Shown: positions 31,748 to 41,164 of the stretch, piece by piece | Layout of the letters: each line of letters starts with the position of its first letter | Position numbering within the stretch: the stretch's first letter is position 1 | NCBI GenBank assembly: GCA_025716815.1 | Contig: JAIXMN010000055.1 | Span: 1 to 64,000 of the forward strand | DNA: 64,000 nucleotides | Source: Dichotomocladium elegans | Taxonomy: Eukaryota > Mucoromycota > Mucoromycetes > Mucorales > Lichtheimiaceae | Direction: 5' to 3' | Made by a program: the position numbers and the translations under genes | Notes under the pieces: model-generated | What the model saw: the letters and a program-made list of their open reading frames with translations, nothing else | Told to the model about the DNA's origin: nothing | Databases searched by the model: none

Positions 31748-32235
31748 TGTCCTGGACAAACGGAGTTTTGACTCCAGGACCTCCAAATCAAGGCAAAGAT
31801 TCAAGCCCAGAAGTCCCAGTTGACCCAAGCACTCAATTCGAAGCACGTGATCCCAGACATCCCTATTGTCACGTGCCTTTTGGAAGCTAAAATGCCATGG
31901 CGCTTCCTGGCATCTTCTGGAACTTGCTCCACGATCACTTCCCCACCACACCAGTCATGTCATGTCGGCTCTTCTAGAAAAAGGATGTCTCTAGAATTAT
32001 CAGTAGCTTTTGCTAGTATCTTCTTTAGACATTAGTATAAATATCAGCTGTATCCTTTACTACAATAAAGAACAGTCAATCTATCTACTCTTATTCTTAT
32101 ATTCTGCTTCCTCCTGAAATCAAGGCTTCCTTGGTGCATATCCTCTTGTTTACTGCTAGTTTGAGTACTCTTTGTGCTGGATAAAGATATTATTGCAAAA
32201 GTGGAAAGAGACAAGACAACTAGGAAACAAGAAAA
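31748..32235 (+). repeat. Solo LTR of the G family (about 488 bp)
   Basis: TGTCCTGGACAAACGGAG... is the reverse complement of the G LTR, more diverged than the two G LTRs are from each other. It is cut six or seven bases before its expected end (AAAACCGACA), where the CACTA-like element begins. It follows the TTTTT of T2. Confidence 0.88.
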
Positions 32236-32263
32236 CACTGCGCCCAGAATGAGGAATAACCCA
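32236..32263 (+). repeat. Left TIR of the CACTA-like element
   Basis: CACTGCGCCCAGAATGAGGA... matches the right end reverse complement with one substitution and one extra A. Confidence 0.88.
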
Positions 32264-32648
32264 CTAGGAAAAGGGTGTTATTCTTGAGGATATTCAGCGG
32301 GGGGACCATAGTCAGTTTTTGGCTGCCAATTTTGCGTGTGTGAAACGTGCAACGAATAAAAATGGAAGTGGATGCCGCTTTCATAAGCGACTTCCCGTTT
32401 TTTTTAAAGAAAAATTGCCAAGGGACGTTTGTGTGATGGGGATACAGCCACAAACAGGAGAAGAAATAAACGCTTTGCCATTCTGAGGAATGATCATGCT
32501 GGGTTTTAAGGTGCTTGATGAAAACTTCCTATTAATAGATAGAGCTGCCAAGCCAATATGGGCACAAGTGCTAAAAAAGCTCGTTTGTGTCATATATGTG
32601 TAATACCAACAGCTTCAACCATGATGACCAATTGAAACCAATATATTC

Positions 32649-32703
32649 TGCCAAGACGAATGATTGCATTTGCCAAGACGAATGATTGCGTCTGCCAAGG
32701 CAG
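32649..32703 (+). repeat. Subterminal 22-bp tandem repeats
   Basis: TGCCAAGACGAATGATTGCA (plus TT) at 32649-32670, again at 32671-32692 ending GTC, then a partial TGCCAAGGC unit. CACTA transposons usually have subterminal repeats bound by an accessory protein; that role is inferred here. Confidence 0.6.
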
Positions 32704-32766
32704 AAAAGATACAATATGATATTCAGGTTGAAGTATTTGGTTTTTATTTATAGCTTGGACAAAAGG

Positions 32767-32773
32767 TATATAA
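32767..32773 (+). promoter_or_regulatory. TATA box of the transposase gene
   Basis: TATATAA lies 69 bp upstream of the proposed ATG 32842, with a short pyrimidine-rich leader between them. Confidence 0.55.
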
Positions 32774-32841
32774 TGGTAGCACTGTAACTGGAAGAACGCT
32801 GTATCATTATTTACCTCTTACCTTTCTGAGTACAGCCGACC

Positions 32842-35800
32842 ATGACCAACAACAGAACCCATATTTGTGTTTGCTCACTATGCGTGCACCGAAATCCTGA
32901 GATGGGATACGCGTATGTGACAGAGTGAATATATAATGAACATATTCAGGCTAGTGCGCGAGCGGCTACTGCTGCTATCGTTGCTTCAAGTCACAGTGGC
33001 GGTAAGATAATGAATGGTGCGTGTGGTACTAAAAGCAGCCAAACTGATATGCCGAAAATAGATGGTGATACATCCATGCAACTTGACGGCGATGTCAATA
33101 GTGAGACTGACGCCAGGCAATATCTGTCAGAACTTGACAACAGTATGTTAACGCCAGTGGTCACGAGCAGAAACAAATACTGATTTTTTTACAACAGGAG
33201 AACTGCCGGTTGAAAGTTTCGACATTGAACATGACATTGCTGAAGATGACGATTTAAATGAAGCCGTTGACATTGAGTTTGACTGCATTGTTGACGATGA
33301 AGAGGGTTTGTAATAGAAAAGAAGGAAAAAAAGGGGTTAGATTAACGATATTATCATTAGACCAGCGCCTGACCACCCATGCCAGTATCCTTGATCATAT
33401 TCCTCACCCTCTGTTGTTCGCGTTTGTCTTCCTCGTGCTGTTCCAGTTACATCACATGTCTGAGAGAGTAGCAGCCATCCTTATCACCTTTGCTGTCGCA
33501 CTGGTTCAAGCCTTTACTGATAATCCCTTCATCTTGGTTCCAGAAACAATCACAAGCTTGCGAAAATGGATTGGCTTTGATCGTCTCACAAATGATCTCC
33601 AAATGTACAGTGCGTGCTCCAAATGCCATGCCATTTACCCATTGCCTGGCCCCCAAACATGCATAAATGAAAGTCGGCGCATGAATGGCGATCTTTGCGG
33701 CACCACACTATTGAAGTCGACGTTGAGCAATCCATATAATCAGATACCGATCAAGCAGTATGCCTACTATCCACTTCGTCAAAGCTTGGCACGGCTTTTC
33801 AAACGAGAAGGCTTTGAGCTGAAGATAACAGAGTGGGAGCATTGTCAATACCGGCCAGGAGTGTTCAGCGATGTTTATGACGGCGTACGATGGCGTTCTC
33901 TTCACAATCCAGACAATGGACTTCCTTTTGTCGAAACTCCTCGCTCATTGATGCTTACATTGAACGTCGACTGGTTTGCCCCTTTTGATAGTGGGTATTC
34001 ATGCGGTGCAATCTACCTTATCGTCAACAACTTGCCTCGTGCAGAGCGATATAAAACTGAGAATGTGATCCTTGCTGGTGTCATGCCTGGGCCAAAAGAG
34101 CCGAGTACCTACGAAATGAACCATTATTTGCAGCCACTTGTCGATGACTTACTTGAACTCTACAATGGAATCCGAATTCCTACCTTTGAAATTCCAAGTG
34201 GAACAACCATACGCGCAGCATTGTTTAACATTGCGTGCGACATTCCAGCTAGTCGCAAAGTCGGGGGATTCACATCGCACAACAGTACCAGAGCATGCAA
34301 CAAGTGCACTTGCGAGTTTGTCGTTTTCACGGGCACTTCGAATCTTGACTACTCTGGACATACTATTGGCGATTTAAGAACAAAGGCGGCTAATGCACGT
34401 AATGCGGAGGAGTGGTTAGCCCAGACAATGCCAGCGGGTCGCATTCGCGTTGAGCGTGCTACTGGCACGCGCTGGTCACAGATTCATTGGCTCCATGATT
34501 TCGATCCTGTTCGAGATTCCATTATTGACCCAATGCACAACCTCTTTCTCGGAACTGCTGAACGAATGGTGCGACTATGGCGAAATCATGGGCTACTCAC
34601 TGACGCAGACGGTGTCGAAATGCAGAAGCTTGCAGATGGAGTTGTGCTGCCGCCTGGAATTCCGTCCCTGAACCACAAAATAGAGCGAAAATTCGGGTTT
34701 ATGACTGCAGACGATTGGAAGGCATGGTGTCTGGTCTACTCTCCCTTTGTTTTAAAAGGTGTCCTTGCTGCTCGCTATTTTCAGCACTGGATGCTGTTTG
34801 TCTCCGCCTGCCGGCTGCTCGCCAAGACCGTTATCGCATACTCTGACATTGATGAAGCCCACAATTTCCTGGTCGACTTTGTTCGAGGTTGCTGCCAGCT
34901 TTACGGTGCTGAAAGCGTAACACCAAATATGCATTTGCATTTGCATCTGGCCCGCACCATCCAAGATTTTGGCCCCATCTATGCCTTTTGGCGATTCAGT
35001 TTTGAGCGGTATAACGGATATATGAAGAATGTTGAAACCAACCAAAAGGACTCCTTTGAACTGACGTTCATGAAGCGCTTCATTGAGAAGACCGGCGCCC
35101 TCGACTTTGTCCATAACGAAGTTAGTAGTCAGTTGATGGGACGTGGCTTGGAGCTCAGTATCTTGCTGCGTATTGCTGGCCAGCAACGTCTAGTTTGTAC
35201 TGAAACGAACACTCCAAACTTCGATCCACTTGAATTCATGGATTTGTCGTGCAATGTTGACGCTAATATTTCGGGAAGCGAACCAATACCACCAGACACC
35301 TTTGCCTCCATGCGCGATGGCCGGAAATCCCACTTGAGCGAAGCGCTACATGATTTGTTGGTGCAGCATTACCAAAACCATTACGAAGGCGTCGTCAGCA
35401 TCAACACGCGACAGGCAGGCCGAATTTACTGTCAAAGTGAAGTTGAGAAGTTTCGGACAATCGAAATCTTTGGACAGACATACAGATCAGCAACAGCCCG
35501 TTCCATTCGTGGATCTCACATACAGGCTCTATTTGTTCAGAACGATTGCGCTATCGCCTGGACGGGACAAGTACAGTTCTATTTCAGCCATGTTATTGTC
35601 ATCAACCGCATTCCTGTTAAGCATTACTTTGCCTATGTTCGTTGGTACTGCACAGAGGCATCAACACAGCGATTCATTGACCAAGGTTTAGAGGAATGGC
35701 GAAACAGTTTCATGGCTGACGACTGCCAGTGCTTCCTGCCTATCCACCGAATTTTCTCGCAAGCTGCTGTCGTCACTTATGGATCTCAAAGCAATCCCAC

Positions 35801-35849
35801 CACCGCAAAGATCGTTGTAATCCCGTTAACGCGAAGAATTGCTACATAG
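32842..35849 (+). CDS. tnp2-type transposase of the CACTA-like element, four exons (about 939 aa)
   Basis: Proposed exons 32842-32912, 32991-33142 (or 32997), 33198-33305, 33361-35849. The introns begin GTATGT, GTATGT and GTTTGT and end AG, and phase is kept across all joins. The first exon encodes a Cys-rich motif (HICVCSLCVH), the second and third an acidic linker (IAEDDDLNEAVDIEFD). The last holds CSKCHAIYPLPGPQTC, then the tnp2 core: TLNVDWFAPFDSGYSCGAI, NNLPRAERYKTENVIL, PGPKEPSTYEMNHYLQPLVD, IRAALFNIACDIPASRKVGGF, HNSTRACNKC, DPMHNLFLGTAERM and FWRFSFERYNGYMK. An ATG at 33258 exists, but its first 34 codons read an exon/intron in the wrong frame. It would cut and rejoin the element in the nucleus. 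No internal stop is seen, so it may be recent. Confidence 0.82.
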
Positions 35850-35928
35850 TGCCAATAAGAGATGTAGAGAGCAAGAGAGAAATGGCGGTAAAAGAAATAG
35901 AGCGCACGAAAAAAATAATAAAAGAATT

Positions 35929-36979
35929 TTATTGAGCCCAATCGGGCAGCTCGCTCCTAATTTCGTTTGGCAATTCAGCACCATCATCGACGACCACCTC
36001 CCTCTTCAACATTTTCTTCCCCTTGATCTTCTTGCTGGCCTCTGCCAGCCGATCTAACGTGTCAAAATATTGTGCCACCTACATCAAGGCGAATAATGGT
36101 TAGTACAGCGTTGAATCCTTATAAAAAGGTCTTACGTTCTCGTTTCGGAATCCAGGCTTTAGGATGTAAGTGACGCCTGACTCTGTGTCGGAAATCTCCA
36201 GCGACATGCATTCTTTGCGCAGGAGGCGCTCTCCATTGGAGAACTCTGCCTCCAACGTAGCAGCATTTTGGGCGCGAGCAATCTTGCGAGCTCTAAGTTT
36301 CTATTGTGAATTCAATGTAAGTGATTCATCGTAATTTAAGATAGCGTAATATGAACTTATGCTCCACACCTGCTTGCTGCGCTTTTTCTGGACTTTCAGG
36401 CGTCCCTCCTCGGCGATCCCTTCCGCCCCTCACTGCCGACGCTTGTGCTCGCGCTTCTGGCCTTTGAAGTACTGGTGTATCTTGGCGCGCAAGATCTTCT
36501 CGTCCAGTATTCGGCCGTCCACGGAATTGCGGCAAAATGCAGCAATCGCTGTGGTCACACCATTGTTATAGCGCGACTGGAAGTCTTCACCATACTTGTA
36601 ACCGTCGCCTGCAGCATATGCGTCATGGCAATGGCTAATGTTTCTCTGGATGTTTCCTCTAGAGGTTACTATGGAATGGAGAAGCTACGAATACACTCGT
36701 AAAGTTACATACCAGTGCCTTTTGCACCAAGTCTGCAGGGGGACCCGCAGGTGGAACAGCCACCAGAGATTGTTGCTGGTTTGCTGCAACGAGAGCTGCA
36801 AGACCGCCAAGCTGCTGCCGAAGCGCCATTTTTTCAGCTTGGAAGCTGACACACTCATCTTCAAGTCGATTTTCAAGTCGACGAATAGTGGCACGCAGGT
36901 TCGCTATTTCCAGATTGCGAGCATGTTGCTCGCGTTCTTCAGCTGTGGAGTCGTTGGAGGCACTGCTACGGAAGGACAT
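35929..36979 (-). pseudogene. Second gene of the CACTA-like element, spliced, function unknown
   Basis: Read on the minus strand, convergent with the transposase (80 bp between stops). Exon 1 36713-36979 (MSFRSSASNDSTAEEREQ..., with a heptad-like IANLRATIRRLENRLEDEC coiled coil). Exon 2 about 36370-36658 (DGYKYGEDFQSRYNNG..., IHQYFKGQKREHKRR). Exon 3 36136-36300 (KLRARKIARAQNAATLEAE..., YILKPGFRNEN). Exon 4 35929-36078 (VAQYFDTLDRLAEASKK..., ending ELPDWAQ). Introns 36079-36135 and 36301-36369 keep phase, and the first has a GTACTAAC branch site. Two faults: the simplest exon 1-2 join is out of phase, and TGA at 36430-36432 interrupts exon 2. I do not recognise the family. By position it could be a TnpA-like DNA-binding helper; that is inference. 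Confidence 0.6.
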
Positions 36980-37966
36980 CTATGGAAAGATAAGTATTGA
37001 TCTTTTTTATGGATTTTCTTTATTATTACTTTGAATACTCGCGTTGTAAATGGGAACAAGGATGAAAACGGACGCTGTACTCTTGACAGGGTATCAGGGA
37101 TGACACGGCTCCCATTTTTAGTAAATGTTTTCTCGGGTATTAAATAGGAATCGGGCGCAATTCTGATGTTTCCTTTCTCTTTCGAATTCAATACCTCCCT
37201 CACGATCATAGTCTATTCTTCAGTACAAGTAAGTAAAGTATTTCATTTGTTGATATCGGGCTAGTGACGAAGGCCTTTTTGACATTCATCTTCTTTCTGG
37301 TAGTTTTGGATTTGACAGAATCGCTTTCATAGTTCTTTGAGGTATGTTTGCAAACATTTTCGATATGCCTTCTCTTTATATTGATATCTCTTCTTTTCGA
37401 ATAGAATTACCACCTTCACTTCTATGGTAAAAGGTTAGTTCTGCGTTCGCTCATACTTCACTCAAATTAATCAAAGCCACAGAGGTTCGTAGGCTAATGA
37501 ATAAAAACGACTTGCTCCATTTACTTGTTCAATCTCCATTACTGCCATTCAATATCCCCATTTCGTAATGATCAGAATCCCTCGGTGGTAGTAATAGTAG
37601 AGCGCGGCCTAAATAGCCTTTCCACATTATATTCTTACTTCAATGCCATGCTCCATGTAAAATGTCGCTATTGCTTTCGCCGGTCAAAATAATAAAAAAT
37701 ACAATATACTATCCCATAATCCTATGATCCAAAACGAAACTACGTCTACTCCTTTATTGAAAAAAAAACCTTCCATTCAGTTCCATTGTGATACCATCGT
37801 AAAAGAAAAAACGGATAGTTCTTTGAACTATAATCCCGTCATGGAAGGTTGGGAATATGGCACAGATTTTATAAATAACCAAAACAACCATATATGGACA
37901 GAATAAAACTTGGGGGGTCATGTTCAATGGGAAAACCGGCCTATCCGTTTATGGACTAGTTTTGAG
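36980..37966. other. Non-coding part of the CACTA-like element
   Basis: AT-rich, with only short accidental frames (for example 37724-37906). It should contain the promoter of the minus-strand second gene. I see no clear TATA box or other feature. Confidence 0.5.
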
Positions 37967-38103
37967 GAATCCACCAGTGGATTCTTACGGAACTCATTTT
38001 CAGGCTGAAGAATAACACAGTGTTATTCTCTGATGTATTCTCAAGAATCCACCCAAGAATAACCCACTTTTTGGATGGGGTATTCCTCACTCTGGGCGCA
38101 GTG
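37967..38103 (-). repeat. Right TIR and subterminal palindromes of the CACTA-like element
   Basis: TIR 38077-38103. Just inside it are GAATCCACCAGTGGATTC (37967-37984) and GAATAACAC-A-GTGTTATTC (38010-38028), and several direct or inverted copies of GAATAAC/GTTATTC. The left end has GTTATTCTTGAGG as well. These look like transposase-binding repeats. Confidence 0.7.
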
Positions 38104-38249
38104 ATAGTTACCCTCTGAACTCACAAGGCTTACAATACCGGCACAACTCGCACTGATTGCCGCTGTTTGCATCTCATTGAAGACAACACACTTTGACCGG
38201 TGTTGCGATTGAAATTGCATGACGCTGCACCCATGTTTGGGACTGGATG
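38104..38249. other. Unassigned DNA between CACTA-like element and MITE copy 2
   Basis: No frame, repeat or motif that I recognise. Confidence 0.5.
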
Positions 38250-38251
38250 TA

Positions 38252-38617
38252 CAGGATTTTCAAGAAGAAGTTTGCCACAAAATTTAGTTGTTTGTATAGA
38301 CCATCTAGGTTTTTCGTTTTTTTTTGCTTCAAATTCGAATACAAATTTTAGTATTTCGTTTCTCTTCTTCCTTTGAAATTAGAATAAAACATAAATGGTT
38401 GGCCTCCCAAAACTATTATGATTTAAAAAGAGGAGAAGGAGGACTCACCTATAGCCTTGATTGAAATGTTCTTGCTGCTATTGCCTTTAAATTTGACGAA
38501 AGGGTAGCAACGAAATACTAAAATTTGTATTCGAATTTGAAGCAAAAAAAAACGAAAAACCTAGACGGTCTATACGAACAACTAAATTTTGTGGCAAACT
38601 TCTTGTTGAAAATCCTG
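38252..38617. mobile_element. Palindromic MITE, copy 2 (366 bp)
   Basis: CAGGATTTTCAAG...GAAAATCCTG flanked by TA on both sides (38250-38251, 38618-38619). Same long inverted arms as copy 1. Its internal segment (TGACGAAAGGGTAGC...GGACTCACCTATAGCC) is in the opposite orientation to copy 1. Confidence 0.92.
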
Positions 38618-38619
38618 TA

Positions 38620-39350
38620 AAGTTGATGTTGGCCAGAAAAGCAAACTGGAACCATGTCGTCTCTGGGATTATAGGCTTCAAGTTGGTAATTAATTGGATT
38701 GCTGAGGAATTGAGTAACTGCTCTGTCGATGGAATACAAAAGACTCATCGATCGAAAGCAACGCATTCAAATCCTTCAAGAGAGTGCACACTGAAGCAAC
38801 AATGGGATTGCTAACTTGCAGGCAGCAGCATCTGGGCGAACAGTAGAAGCTTTCCCTGGGGAGCACATTGTAATTCTCACCCAAACGTGGACGACATAAT
38901 GCGTTGATTGCCATTCACTTATACAGTGGAGATCAGAGAGACCTGATGACGTGATTACTGATGCGGAAAAAACTGAACAGTTGTATAATAAAAAGGACGT
39001 GCTTCGCCTACCAGTACATTCTTAATAAATTTGTATTGTTTTATGGAGAAGCGCAAAATTAAACATGCAATTACAATGATGCCTTTACTTACAGCCAAGA
39101 GAACTAGGAGGATGTTAATGCAATGATTGCTAGCAGTCAGTGCGCGTAGACTTATCAAGTCGGCTTCTTGTAACAGTTTATGGTTGACGCAAAGCAGTTA
39201 ATACAGAAAAAATTGGGAGGGGGCTTGTGGCTGATCTTCATTGCCTGAAAAATTTTTGGGAACTTTCAGGCTGGCAACGCGTCTGACTTCCAAAAAAAAT
39301 TTGGAATGGGGGGGGTAGTGCCAAACTTTTGAGGCAATATAAGTAAGTTG
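38620..39350. other. Unassigned DNA, 38620-39350
   Basis: Low coding potential on both strands. It holds homopolymer tracts (A8, G9 near 39295-39315) next to TTTTTTGGAA. No recognised feature. Confidence 0.4.
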
Positions 39351-39849
39351 CCATGGAACCCTAGCTATAATCCATCTCATATAGTCATCTCTATACTTCG
39401 CCATACTGGAACATCAGCGTTTTGGTCATTCTATCCTCGTCTTCTCTCAGAAATCTCAATCCACTATTCCACCCTTCTCTTTATCATATATTAATCTTCA
39501 TTCCATGCGGTAGCATATTCTTTATTGTCCTCATACCGATGGCGGTATTGTACATTCCTTTTATTCCATATAAGATCCTCTTCGTCTCTTCACTGATAGT
39601 AATCGATTCTCCTTTGCACAGTATACCACCTTCGACGTTGGTGATAGAAGTAGCAGCCACTGCAAATCACCAGGGACATCGCGACGAGTATAGCTGCGGG
39701 TACAAATAACGAATGGTGAAAAAAGTCAAACAGCTCACTAACACTTACCATAAACAGAGCTGTTGTGGCGCACAACAATTGAGGGAAGCATCAAGTGTTC
39801 CAGTAATATAAATGGAATGGATCAAACTGCAATTTGTGGTTGATTAGGA

Positions 39850-40216
39850 CAGGATTTTCAACAAGAAGTTTGCCACAAAATTTAGTTGTTCGTATAGACC
39901 ATCAAGGTTTTTCGTTTTTTTTTTTGCTTCAAATTCGAATACAAATTTTAGTATTTCGTTGCTACCTTTCGTCAAATTTAAAGGCAATAGCAGCAAGAAC
40001 ATTTCAATCAAGGCTATAGGTGAGTCCTCCTTCTCCTCTTTTTAAACCATAATAGTTTTGGGAGGCCAACCATTTATGTTTCATTCTAATTTCAAAGGAA
40101 GAAGAGAAACGAAATACTAAAATTTGTATTCGAATTTGAAGCAAAAAAAAACGAAAAACCTAGATGGTCTATACGAACAACTAAATTTTGTGGCAAACTT
40201 CTTCTTGAAAATCCTG
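39850..40216. mobile_element. Palindromic MITE, copy 3 (367 bp), in hAT copy 1
   Basis: CAGGATTTTCAAC...GAAAATCCTG. The flanks are GA on both sides (39848-39849, 40217-40218), not TA. The empty site survives in hAT copy 2 at 59691-59700 (TTAGGATAAC), which confirms the boundaries and the 2-bp duplication. Confidence 0.93.
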
Positions 40217-41164
40217 GATAACTGGGAGATCGTAAGAAGGCCACGCAACATTGCTCAATTCGCGACAAATAAATTGTGCTTGTTCGCAAAATTTATCAAC
40301 TTGATTGCGTGAAATGATCGTGAAATAAATGTAGCTGAAAGCAACGTATCAATAGTAAATGGCATTAATAATGCTTTGGAGGTGAATGAAAGGGCGGCAT
40401 GAGAATGACGCATTGACTTGTTTGTCGCATGACCTCAGCACTGCCATCGCCTGTCCGAACACATTTGGAAAATAGAAGGAGCATAAAGAAATTGCTGGGC
40501 CTGAAATTGGCTCAAAATTTTTTTCCGACACCTGTCCGTTCTGTCAAGCATTTGTTCCCAGAATAGATATCTGATGTCACAGTCAGTCCAATGGTTCTTT
40601 TGACAGGTACACACTTTGTTCAAGCAACAACAGCATTATTGATTCTTTGAGCACATAGCATGAATGTCGTTCGAAAGTATTAAAAAAAGGAGTGGTGAAT
40701 ATTGATCCATGCAAGAGAGCTTAGCCGGTTTCACATCACTATGGCCGATATCCTGAAACTAAGACGGTGATGAATTTGGCATATTGATGTTCAGGAACCA
40801 TTATTTCCATATCCGCCTGCGAGGCGGGATACTTGCACCTATCAAAGGTACTTCCTCTATCCAGGATCCATCACCGGTCTTGAAGAGGACAATGAAAAGG
40901 GAATGCTCTCATCCGATACGTCCTAACAGGATTAAGCACTTACATCGCCGTTCTAATAGAATTATTATAAAAGAGAGATATTTTATTTTCAGGAATAAAC
41001 ATCAACCTCAAAGATACTTTTCTAGTTGTCTTTTTTCACTCTCTCTAACCCATCCATCTCATCTCATCTCGTCTCAACTACCACAAACGGATCAAGTACC
41101 TCGCACTTTATTTTTTCTTGTAAATATCATTCAAGCTTGACTCACCTCACACTTGGTTACTAAT

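Larger units (their letters stand above)
32236..38103. mobile_element. CACTA-like (CMC/EnSpm-type) DNA transposon, 5.9 kb
   Basis: Both ends carry CACTGCGCCCAGA[A/G]TGAGGAATA as inverted repeats (32236-32263, 38077-38103). Inside are a tnp2-type transposase gene (+) and a convergent second gene (-), a two-gene arrangement reminiscent of plant En/Spm. Subterminal regions have repeated and palindromic motifs. Flanks AAA / ATA differ at one position, so a 3-bp duplication is not certain. The right flank does not restore the G-type LTR at the left, so the right side was rearranged later or the left was truncated first. Confidence 0.85.

Noticed and set aside
33258..33360. ATG 33258 as transposase start
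   Set aside because: Its first 34 codons cover part of exon 3 in the wrong frame and an intron; spliced exons from 32842 join in phase and carry a Cys motif.
36326..36535. 69-codon Arg-rich minus-strand frame as a separate protein
   Set aside because: A different phase gives the exon 2 segment IHQYFKGQKREHKRR with consistent splice sites; the Arg-rich frame is its shadow.
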